Shown here: piece by piece, positions 11,562 through 19,850 of the stretch
Layout of the letters: each line of letters begins with the position of its first letter
Position numbering within the stretch: the first letter of the stretch is position 1
Assembly: GCF_001761485.1 (NCBI RefSeq)
Contig: NC_090775.1
Span: forward strand, 3,789,001-3,853,000
Source: Yarrowia lipolytica
Lineage: Eukaryota > Ascomycota > Dipodascomycetes > Dipodascales
Reading direction: 5' to 3'
Length of the DNA stretch: 64,000 nt
Notes under the pieces: generated by a model
What the model was told of the DNA's origin: nothing
What the model saw: the letters and a program-made list of their open reading frames with translations, nothing else
The model's database searches: none
Translations under genes and position numbers: made by a program

Positions 11562-12200
11562 TTAGTTGGTGAGAAGACCCTGGAGTCGAGAGTTAAGACC
11601 AACAAGCATAGAAGCATCCTGTCGGAAACCGGGGATAATGTCTGCGAGCAGGTTACCGGCCTGGTTGATAGTAGCGATGAGGCCCTTGATGTCATCGGCA
11701 AAGGTGTTGACCAACTTGTTCTGAGAGATGACAGTAGAAAGAGTGATCAGGAAGAGACCAAGGTTGGTAATGAAGGCATTCAGGCCAGTGGAGATGAACA
11801 TGTTGACGAGAACCTTGGTCCAGCCAGCAAGTCCATTGTAGTTCTGCAGCCACTGGATGAGCTGGTTGAGAGCTCCCTTAGCCTGGAGGATGGCCTGGGT
11901 GATAGCAGCGTTGGCCTGCTGGGGGGAAACGTTCTTGAGAGCCTGGATGGAGTTCAGGAAGAGAGATACACCAGCGTTGGTGAAGCTCTGGAAGACGTTG
12001 AAGAGAGAAATCCAGTCCTGAGCAGCTCGGGCGTCGAGGGCAACAGCATCGTCAACGAATCGCTTGGCGATCTCGCTGTTTCCGCCGAAGTGAGCCTCGA
12101 CAACCTGTCGCATCTGGATGAGGCCAGCCTCCTCAGGAGCGGGGGCAGCGAGGGCAAGAGTAGCCATGGAGGCAACGGCGAGCTTGGTGAAAGAGACCAT
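11562..12200 (-). CDS. Small secreted helical protein, function unknown
   Basis: The ATG at 12200 opens a clear signal peptide (MVSFTKLAVASMATLALAAP) with a probable cleavage site near APAPEEA. The mature part has about 190 residues and seems almost wholly helical and amphipathic, for example QQANAAITQAILQAKGALNQ and FITNLGLFLITLSTVISQNK. It has no Cys after the leader, no obvious N-glycosylation cluster and no GPI tail, and it ends LNSRLQGLLTN. KRF near residue 46 could be a Kex2-like processing point. In-frame codons upstream of 12200 lie across the TATA box, so the longer reading is not likely. A strong TATA box and strongly biased codons suggest high expression. I recognise no family. It may be a lineage-specific secreted or surface protein. 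Confidence 0.8.
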   Translation of the reverse strand: MVSFTKLAVASMATLALAAPAPEEAGLIQMRQVVEAHFGGNSEIAKRFVDDAVALDARAAQDWISLFNVFQSFTNAGVSLFLNSIQALKNVSPQQANAAITQAILQAKGALNQLIQWLQNYNGLAGWTKVLVNMFISTGLNAFITNLGLFLITLSTVISQNKLVNTFADDIKGLIATINQAGNLLADIIPGFRQDASMLVGLNSRLQGLLTN

Positions 12201-12287
12201 TGGTAATGTGTTGATTGGAGTGAATAGAAGAGAGAAGAGAAGAAAGGGTAGTTGTTTTCTGGATATTCGAGAGGAGGATTTCGGTGG

Positions 12288-12295
12288 TTTATATA
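12288..12295 (-). promoter_or_regulatory. TATA box (TATATAAA) of the secreted-protein gene
   Basis: Read on the minus strand this is TATATAAA, about 90 nt upstream of the ATG at 12200, a usual distance for yeast TATA-driven genes. Confidence 0.65.
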
Positions 12296-13841
12296 GAGTC
12301 CTGGAAACAGGGTATCCATTCAATGCCATTGTATCCCACAGCACCTTGTATGACAAGGTATGGCTGAGTTAGAGTCCCGCTACTGCAGAGACACGGAATT
12401 TGTGCGTCAGACCCATAGGCAACAAAGAGCTCGTTTAGGTGACTACAGGTCTATGGTTTGAGTCTACTTACCTCGGTAGGCAGTGTAAAGCCGGTTTTGG
12501 AAGGTGTCTATCCGACTCGGCGGACTTGGATGCTCACCCAAGACAGATGTGTTGCATTGTTGAGCTTTGCTTCCAGGTACCTACATTGTACATACGAAGA
12601 ATGGGTGTTTCATAAGAATCGCACACTACAAGTAGCCAACGTTGTTGATCACCGCGTTGGTTGACGTGGTTAGGGCGGTCAGTGCTAAAGCTATACCTTG
12701 AGCTTCTCAGTCCCATGGTTAGGTATCCAAATACCAACTTCAACACACCCCTGCAATGTCACTTTGACTTTTTGGTGGATACTTACAGAGAACTATGAAG
12801 ATTCAGGGAGCTGAGTGGCCTGAGATGGATCGTAGGGACCTTCCAATGTGCCTGGCTGCTCTCTTAGAGACATTTCTGTCATTTTTTACATATACGCCAC
12901 AATTATAATAGGAGAGCAACGTAAGTATGTCTGTATAATAGTTATAGCGTGTAGGCGATTTCTGTCTCAACATCAAGACGCCATGTTTGTCTGTTCCGAC
13001 CACTCTTAAGCTACGGTACTACTTTGCTTGTCGAAAGGTGTAACGAGCTGTACGTTCAGACTAACGAAAGACTGCACGGAAGTTCTACTACAAAATATAG
13101 CGAAAACTAGTAGTAGCATTGCTCAAGAGATGTGCACCTGTAAGTTGACAGAACGCACCCGCCGGATTGATGACCCCATGATCTTTGTAACCCTACTGAT
13201 TCGGGCCACACCTTAGCACTAAAGGTGGATCTCCATGTACGATTAAACCTAACTGCTATGTGCGCCTGATCAATGCAACTGTGTCCGATGGATTTGTGTT
13301 GCTGACGTGAAAGTCGCATCCACGAAACTAATGCCGAAACGGTCTCGTTTTGCCGCATTGTCTGTAAATAAACCGCAACGGATACTTACTTGCAACCACG
13401 GGGGCAGATATGGTGTCCCATCTTGTTTGCAGCCCACAGTAGTATGCAAGTCGAGACTTTGGCTGCAGCGACTCCTGAACCTTGTCCCAACGCCATCAAT
13501 CAAACAATATCGAACAAACAACCACATAACAAGCGCTTCTGTAAGCGTGCAACCATGTTTGGTTGACATATTTCGCTATAAAATGTGGGGTATCCTCTCC
13601 TCACTTCTTTTGCACTCTATTTCTGTTTTTTCGCCCACTCAACTCTCGTTCCAATATGCCCACGTTATGCCTTGCAACCCCGGTTTTAACCAAGGGTTTG
13701 CAACCGAAACCCTATCCGGATATGTAGCTTGTTGGATCTGGGATGTGAACATGGTGCCCTGTCAGTTACAAAATAGTGTCTTGGTACAATACAACAGTTT
13801 TCTACAGGTGACAGTTCACCGCATTAATTGACTGCTTGTAG

Positions 13842-13964
13842 CTTGACACCACCGCAGCCGTCGAGAATCCACAGGAGGTCATCAACCGTATCTGGGGATC
13901 GTCAGTGATCAGCCAGATTTACGATGACTTTCACACCTTGTTGAGCGGTCGACTCTGGTCATAG
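13842..13964 (+). pseudogene. Coding-like fragment without start (possible gene relic)
   Basis: Forty codons open between an in-frame TAG and the TAG at 13962, reading LDTTAAVENPQEVINR then IWGSSVISQIYDDFHTLLSG and ending RLWS. Codon choice (GCC, GTC, GAG, ATC, CTC) looks like real coding sequence, unlike the flanks. A TATA-like element at about 13577 and an ATG at 13656 lie upstream, but no frame or credible intron joins them to this fragment. It could be the last exon of a gene I failed to connect, or a decayed gene. Confidence 0.25.
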
Positions 13965-14836
13965 AGCGTACATTAACCATAATACAAATCTATTGCGGAC
14001 ATTTATTACCACCCTCCTCTAGTCAGGTACAATTGACTACTGTAGCTATGGCGTCGGCTTTGTTGGTGTGGCTTCCATACGCTAGCAGTCATCATCAGAG
14101 CAACAACGCCGGAAGTCTACAAGTGTCGTTTATTCGTTCTCTTAGTCTGGAATGAAATGGTACCAACTGTCAGTCTAAACCGAACACCCCACCGTCAGTT
14201 ATCGTGGTATTGTCACCAATTGGCCGTTCGAGGGTTACAATGAACGTTAGCATCATTCTCGAGCTAGCGTGTTTCCCGTTCCGTACGGTGTCCATTCCTA
14301 CTCTCGAGCATATGCGTAGCAATTCTCACATTCACGTTGATATCCACTCGGTAACTGCTTTGTTCAATCCCTACATGCTGTCTCAAACCATGTGCAGGGT
14401 GGCTGTTTCAGTGATACGGTGGGCCTGTCGAGCCCTGCATCTTAGGGTTCCGTTAGTGCTTCACTAAAGGGCGCTTAAAAATCCGTCTCTTCCTGGCCGC
14501 CTTAGATTGAGATCGTCGTCGCCATATTGTATTTTTGAATTCGGTGGATGTATTGCCTCTTGAGAATCCTTCTCCATTTCTTTGTCGCTGGTTTTCAGTT
14601 AAACATTTTGCGGGGTCATAGACACAAGCTCTCCCTACTGATAGGCCCACCATCCCCTCACCCCCTCCTTCAGAAACAATACTATTGTTGAAGTGGCCCC
14701 GATGATGACAGTCGTTAATACAACGGCGTCTCGATTGAGTAACAAGGGTGGTGACGGTAGCAAACAGCTAAAATGGATGGCTGCCTCTTTTTTTTTCCCA
14801 GCGTGTTCTGGGCATGATAAGCTACACGTACTGTAG

Positions 14837-14871
14837 AAGCTACTGGGGTTGCAAACCCCAGCAAGTAGCTT
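14837..14871. repeat. Imperfect inverted repeat (hairpin)
   Basis: Arms AAGCTACT / AGTAGCTT and GGGGTT / AACCCC pair around a short GCA loop, with a four-base bulge on the right arm. It lies in the gene-poor region, away from any gene end. Confidence 0.45.
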
Positions 14872-15598
14872 GGTTTATTCTTCTGTGCATGAAAGTTACG
14901 AGTACCCTTGCGTCGGGCTTGATGGACACTATTGACAGTTGACACTTCAATGTGTGGACAATGCTAGCTACAGAAGGCTCCTTAAGACCGGGATGTAAAC
15001 GTGCATACGTACTGCTTCCATAATCCTCTGCGACGTCACGTTTTCAATATTTGCGTCGCTTGTGGTCTTTCTAGCAGTTGCTGCTCTGCTACAGTATACA
15101 CAGACAGTAGCACATCCACTAACTTCACCTTTTGAACTCTCCACATCTTCGATAGTCAATTAAACGAATGTAACCTCAACCTCAACGGTTACTAGCGGCC
15201 CGCGAAGTTCTCAGCTACTTGTAGTCAACCTCCCCCAGAGCAACCCTTCCATTGTGTTGTACCCGCCGTTAATTGGCGCAAAATTATGTACGGGCTGGTC
15301 CTCCCCTCATTGTCTCTAGACCCTGCGTTGGGTTGAGTTTCTTAGATATTCTCGATACTCAGTCCATACTCGTACTCATACTGTAGCTACTGTACTCAAT
15401 TGAGTGGCCTAAATGGTTTGTGATTCCTGCCCACTAAATGTGGCTCTGCCCACTTCTCGACTCCCTTGATCGTGAGTTAGACTCACTCATATGCCCACGT
15501 TTTTAGCCACCAGTAAAGTGGTTTCTGGCTAGTGGCGGTTAGTCCTTGGCGGGGTTGTTGATCTGGAGAACGTAAGTCAACGCCCCAGAAGATCAATG

Positions 15599-15745
15599 TT
15601 ACATTGTGTTCAGATTAATGTAGTCTGTGTAGGGAGAGATGACCCAGTAAATGCACCCGTGCACAATTAGCCGCACAGCAACGGACAGCCATCCGTATCT
15701 ATCCAGTCTCTTGCGGAAACAGCTTCTGAAGACGTTTCCACACAT
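15599..15745 (-). CDS. Possible small ORF, 48 residues with one hydrophobic segment
   Basis: ATG at 15745, stop at 15599-15601. The peptide begins MCGNVFRSCFRKRLDRYG and continues with a hydrophobic stretch (WLSVAVRLIVHGCIYWVI). Short basic N-terminus plus one membrane-like helix is a common small-protein form, but frames of this length arise often by chance and no promoter or relative was recognised. Confidence 0.15.
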   Translation of the reverse strand: MCGNVFRSCFRKRLDRYGWLSVAVRLIVHGCIYWVISPYTDYINLNTM

Positions 15746-16289
15746 CCTGTAGTTCAGGTCAATGTTACACCATCTTCACGTACATACTGTAGCTACATAC
15801 TGTTTGTTCGGTTAGAATCATTGCGGAGCAAGAAACGGAATCACCGTACAAGTACGATAGCACGAACCTCCTGAACTTCTTACGGAAGTACAGGCTGCTA
15901 ATTACTGTTTATGTTTCGTTTTGGAGCTTAGTGCAGCATTGAGCTTCACAAGAGTATCGGATGAGATTACAAGTTGAGGAGTCTGAAAGTTTCGATAATC
16001 GTAATTACGAACAAGCGCAATACACTCCCTGCATGTTCTGCATTACCGTTGCCCTTTATGAGCGGGGTTTAGTAACTTCGGTTGGTGGAGAATTGACTCA
16101 CTATTGAACAAGGGCGTCTAGTGGGGGTGGGTGCTTGTATTAAATACAGTCTTAGCACCGGTAAAAAAATTGGGGATGTTGGTGGAGAGCACTGCTTGTC
16201 AGGAACCTGCGAATTACCTTGTCTCAACTACTGTGTACTTGTACGTCAATTACTCGATGTATCAAATGAATAAAATCAATAAGCTAAAC

Positions 16290-16956
16290 CTATTGCTTCT
16301 CGGTGGCCTCCTCCCTTGAGTCAAAGAGGACGTTTTCGTCTGGTCCCGACACCTCTCTTGTTCCGGTGGCATCTCTGAATGTCAGCATCAAAGGGAATAA
16401 TCTTGAACGTTCGCTTACGAGCCCTTCTCTTCTTCTGCGATTCTTTAGTTTGAGACGGCCGGGCTTCCTGAAGAGGCTGTCCCGCATAACCTGTTCCGGG
16501 AGAGGGAAATTATATCCGGGATGGGGAGAATAGTACCACTGTGGAGGGAGATAAGGTCCTGGAGGTGGGTGGTTATGGGCAAAGGGATGAATAGCATAAG
16601 GCTGTTTGGGTGATGTGGGTGACTGTTGTTTCAACTGCGCTAACTTCTGTTGCTCGCACAGCTTCGAGGCCTCCTCTTTACTAAGGTATCTCAAGACTTA
16701 AGTCGGGCTGCCATCGCACGAACCTGGTCGACGGGTTCATGAGCTTCACGTGTAGCGATTGGGGGATAGAGATTAGATAGGGTGAGGGAGGCTTTGTGGC
16801 ACTGTCAGCCCTACCATTGTCCTAGTCTTCGCTGTTGTTTTGGTCTGCTCAGTCACATCCGCGTCAACCAACTGGTGAAAAAGATGCACGATCAAGCTCT
16901 TGCTCTATTCTGAGCAAAAACTCGTTGTTCCTGAACTGGTCGCACTCATCTCGCAT
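16290..16956 (-). pseudogene. Relic of a proline-rich, basic protein gene (frames disrupted)
   Basis: The region 16290-16694 is open without an ATG at its head. It reads RYLSKEEASKLCEQQKLAQL, then a Pro/Tyr/His-rich stretch (HNHPPPGPYLPPQWYYSPHP), a basic stretch (GRLKLKNRRRREGL) and a tail ending SREEATEKQ. A stop lies just upstream in this frame. Further upstream another frame has an ATG at 16956 and reads MRDECDQFRNNEFLLRIEQE before it too is stopped, and a third frame carries AHEPVDQVRAMAARLKS. The segments look like parts of one protein. FLLRIEQEL faintly recalls the start of R3H-type domains, though this is weak. I found no intron with the usual CTAAC-CAG end to join them. A decayed gene is the simplest reading. 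An unusual spliced gene is possible. Confidence 0.35.
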
Positions 16957-17741
16957 GCTGTGAGTTATATTGAATCAATGTGTGTGATTCTGATATCATC
17001 CCTTTGAATTATTCAAAACAAATACTTTTAATTTACTTATATATTGGTTACACATACTCAGATATTGTAAGATTCGGAATTATCTTAGGCATTTGACCAT
17101 TCTGGAGGGACGTGCTGTAATACGACGATACTAGAGAGCGAAGTGACAGTTCATATTGTTCAAGGGAAAACGACTCTTCTCGGTCTCGGAGAGAGACAGG
17201 ACTCCAAGTTTTCATCGCATGAACTTATAGCTCTAACACATGATTACACGAAGTACTTGTACTCCTGGACTCTCTCTGCACCCTTCCAACAGATACAGAC
17301 GAGTTCTGCCCATATAAGTTAAGATCCTCAGCTAAGCTTGCGCGAAGTCTTGACAAAGCAGAATATTGAGGAGGCTTGGGCAGTAACAGGTGTTTGCAGT
17401 CTTGACGCTACTGTGTATTAGGAAGTGAAACCCAGTAGTGGAGTTTCGTCTGCGATTTTTCCTGCTTCTTGGTGAAAATAAGGGTCAGCGTGTTTTCATC
17501 TCTCTATAGCTGGTATTCCGCAGCTATTCCGGTAAAAATGGATCTAATAGCTGACAAACGAGGGCTATTACACCATTCTGGCCAATAATGTACTACATTA
17601 TATACCCTCAATTATAAATCTCCCGGATGTGTAAACTAATAACTAATAATCAAATAAAATATTTACCAATTCATGATTGGTTTCGTGTCCCACGATCAAT
17701 CTTATCGCGTGGCCATGTTCATCACTTTCACCCCGGTCCAT
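16957..17741. other. Intergenic region right of the proline-rich relic
   Basis: About 785 bp, AT-rich in places (17020-17050 and 17580-17670), with no coding-like frame recognised. The right end carries the 3' flank of the metalloprotease gene. Confidence 0.4.
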
Positions 17742-19850
17742 CTACTGAATGGCCTCATAGACAACACCAATACCGTACAGCCAGTTGACCATATGACCGT
17801 GCATACCAACCAACCTGTATCCAGTTGGAGGAATCAGCTCATGAGGGTCACCTCCGCCAGTCTTACCAACCAGGGCAGATCGTCGTCGGTTAGTAATGAG
17901 CTGAATAGCGTCGAGCCAGTAACCTGCTCGCACGAAGAATCCCACAATGTGCTCTCCAGGTTCAAAGATTGTCTCGGTCATCTTACCGCCCCTCTTACCG
18001 AAAAGCACAGAGGATCCCTGTGTGAGGAACTCCACACCGTCAACAGCATCACCGGCATAAAGACGTACTCCAACAAGGTTGTGATGGCCAAAGTATGCCT
18101 TTGTCTCGTCTCCAATCTTGTTTCCAAGTTCGTAAGACTGGAAGGCGTTGTTCTGATCACGTGCACAGAGAGCCTTGGAGAAATCGTCAATGGTCACCTG
18201 GCCACCAACACTGAGAATCTCCAGCCGCATGGGCTTCTTGGGGTCTCGGTATTGAGGGTCCTTGATGGCCTGTCGCAGATCATGTTCAAACAAGAAAACC
18301 TCTCGCTGAGGGTCCTCAGCAAACTCCAGATGGCCTCGGCACCAATCCTCAACATGCACCTCCACCAGGTAGATGCCTGAAGTGGCCTTGGCGATAGTAC
18401 CATTCTCCACAGGGTAGAGGTTGGGCTTGCCAGGGGCAGGGAAGTGTTCGTGAGGCAGTCGGAAAGAGGGATGATGTCTGAAACGCAGAGCATCCAGTCT
18501 ATGCCAGGAGCACTCGTCTGCGGGGAGGCAAGGTCGATGGAATCCCTTTCCTAGGGTGACCTCCTTTGCCAGGAATGATCGGTTCCAAGTGAGGTAGCCT
18601 CTTAGCATGATACCATCGGGCTGATGGGGGCAGCCCAACAGGTGACCGATCTCGTGCATAAACGCTCCCTGGGAGACGTTGAGTGCCTCCCATGCACTTC
18701 CGCTCTGTCGAGAGTCGTTCGCGACTTCTCGAACATCCACCATAGTGTTGTCAAGAAGAGCAGGAACCATCTCCTCCACACAAGAGGGCCAGGTCCAGAG
18801 GGCATGGCCTCCGAAAATGGCAAGTCGAACGTTGGAAATGCCTCCTCCCAGAGCAGCGTGTCCGGTAATGAGTTGTCGCTTGATGTTCCATTCAGAGTCA
18901 ACGAAAACACAAGCAGCTCGGTGTTCAACCTCATCCTGGGTGAATGGCAGACCGTGTCGCTTAAGAGCGTCGTACGCAATATTGAAGAGCTTGCCAGTGT
19001 CCTTGCCGCTGCTGTTTTGCTGGGCGTAATCTGGGGAGTTGATCTCGGCCACAGAAAGCTCGCTGCGCACAATGTGTACTTTAATGGTGCTCCTACATGT
19101 CTTGCTCTCTCGGTTACTGAGAGTATCAACGTCCCATTCCTCGTGGAACCGGAAAGTTCGGTTTCCAAAGCCGTTTCGTAGCATGATTTCGTTGGTAAAG
19201 GCACTCATCATGTATCCAGCCATTCGCATCTTCTTGACAGCTAGGTCAAGAGAGTTACCCTCGATCTGCTTCTTGTAGCTCTGGCTCTGGAATTCACCCT
19301 TGGAGTCTCGGCCCAGAATTAGGCACAGGTGAAGAGGTGGGTCCTGCAGCAGCGGCGTGTAGATGAGTGTCAATGAGGTAGACACTGGCTGTCGATTGTC
19401 GGGGTATTCGTAGGTCACACAAAGCTGGTTGGGGCCGGGAGCAAGATGCACAAACGCCTTGAAGTAGTTGTCGGCGACGGGGAACCGCTGAGAGGGAAAC
19501 TCATTGAGGTGGTGGGTCACGACAACGTTTCCGCAGTTGATAGCATCCAGTCCCTTGGGTCCAGCGTTACCATGGACAATGACGAATCGTTCATGCATTA
19601 CATCGTTGTTTCGCACATTGAGCATTTTGGGGGCATCGGACCGGCTACCCGAGCTCTGAGCAGGAGGAGGTCCGGGTGGTGGTGGGGCACCCATAGGCTG
19701 CTGCTGTTGAGATGCAGGAGGAGGCCCAGGAGGAGGTCCTGGAGTGGGCCCATGGTTCTCTGGTGTAGTCTGAGAGCCTCCGGCATAGCTGGCATGGTCG
19801 CTGCCGTAGTATTCTCTGTCGTTTTTCTTTCGTCCGAAAAGTCCCTTCAT
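17742..19850 (-). CDS. Putative zinc metalloendopeptidase with jacalin-like C-terminal domain (YIL108W-like)
   Basis: The 702-residue protein carries a complete metzincin zinc site, HEIGHLLGCPH, with H399, H403 and H409 as ligands and Glu400 as general base. This matches the fungal putative zinc metalloproteinases related to yeast YIL108W. The N-terminus has no signal peptide (MKGLFGRKKNDREYYG) and is followed by a Pro/Gly/Gln-rich linker (about 30-75), so the protein is probably cytoplasmic. After the protease domain, the last ~170 residues contain glycine-rich beta-type repeats (GVEFLTQGSSVLFGKRGG, GEHIVGFFVRAGYWLDAIQL, TGYRLVGMHGHMVNWLYGIG). These resemble a jacalin-related lectin fold. 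The enzyme's substrates are not known in any yeast as far as I recall. The family call is strong and activity is inferred from the intact site. Confidence 0.87.
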   Translation of the reverse strand: MKGLFGRKKNDREYYGSDHASYAGGSQTTPENHGPTPGPPPGPPPASQQQQPMGAPPPPGPPPAQSSGSRSDAPKMLNVRNNDVMHERFVIVHGNAGPKGLDAINCGNVVVTHHLNEFPSQRFPVADNYFKAFVHLAPGPNQLCVTYEYPDNRQPVSTSLTLIYTPLLQDPPLHLCLILGRDSKGEFQSQSYKKQIEGNSLDLAVKKMRMAGYMMSAFTNEIMLRNGFGNRTFRFHEEWDVDTLSNRESKTCRSTIKVHIVRSELSVAEINSPDYAQQNSSGKDTGKLFNIAYDALKRHGLPFTQDEVEHRAACVFVDSEWNIKRQLITGHAALGGGISNVRLAIFGGHALWTWPSCVEEMVPALLDNTMVDVREVANDSRQSGSAWEALNVSQGAFMHEIGHLLGCPHQPDGIMLRGYLTWNRSFLAKEVTLGKGFHRPCLPADECSWHRLDALRFRHHPSFRLPHEHFPAPGKPNLYPVENGTIAKATSGIYLVEVHVEDWCRGHLEFAEDPQREVFLFEHDLRQAIKDPQYRDPKKPMRLEILSVGGQVTIDDFSKALCARDQNNAFQSYELGNKIGDETKAYFGHHNLVGVRLYAGDAVDGVEFLTQGSSVLFGKRGGKMTETIFEPGEHIVGFFVRAGYWLDAIQLITNRRRSALVGKTGGGDPHELIPPTGYRLVGMHGHMVNWLYGIGVVYEAIQ

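Larger units (their letters stand above)
12201..16289. other. Gene-poor region with scattered coding-like scraps
   Basis: Roughly 4.1 kb without a supportable intact gene, on either strand, beyond the promoter of the secreted-protein gene at its left end. It contains a TATA-like CTATAAAA at about 13577, a coding-like fragment at 13842-13964, a hairpin at 14837-14871, a small open frame at 15599-15745 and many TACTGTA / TACTTGTA motifs. No repeats or terminal repeats that would mark a transposon were recognised. Confidence 0.5.

Noticed and set aside
13307-13831. 174-codon plus-strand frame in the gene desert
   Set aside because: Codon use and composition look random, it runs across a TATA-like element, and no family features are present.
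16690-16700. TTG as a start codon for the proline-rich frame
   Set aside because: A non-ATG start directly after an in-frame stop is not credible in this yeast. A disrupted gene is the better explanation.
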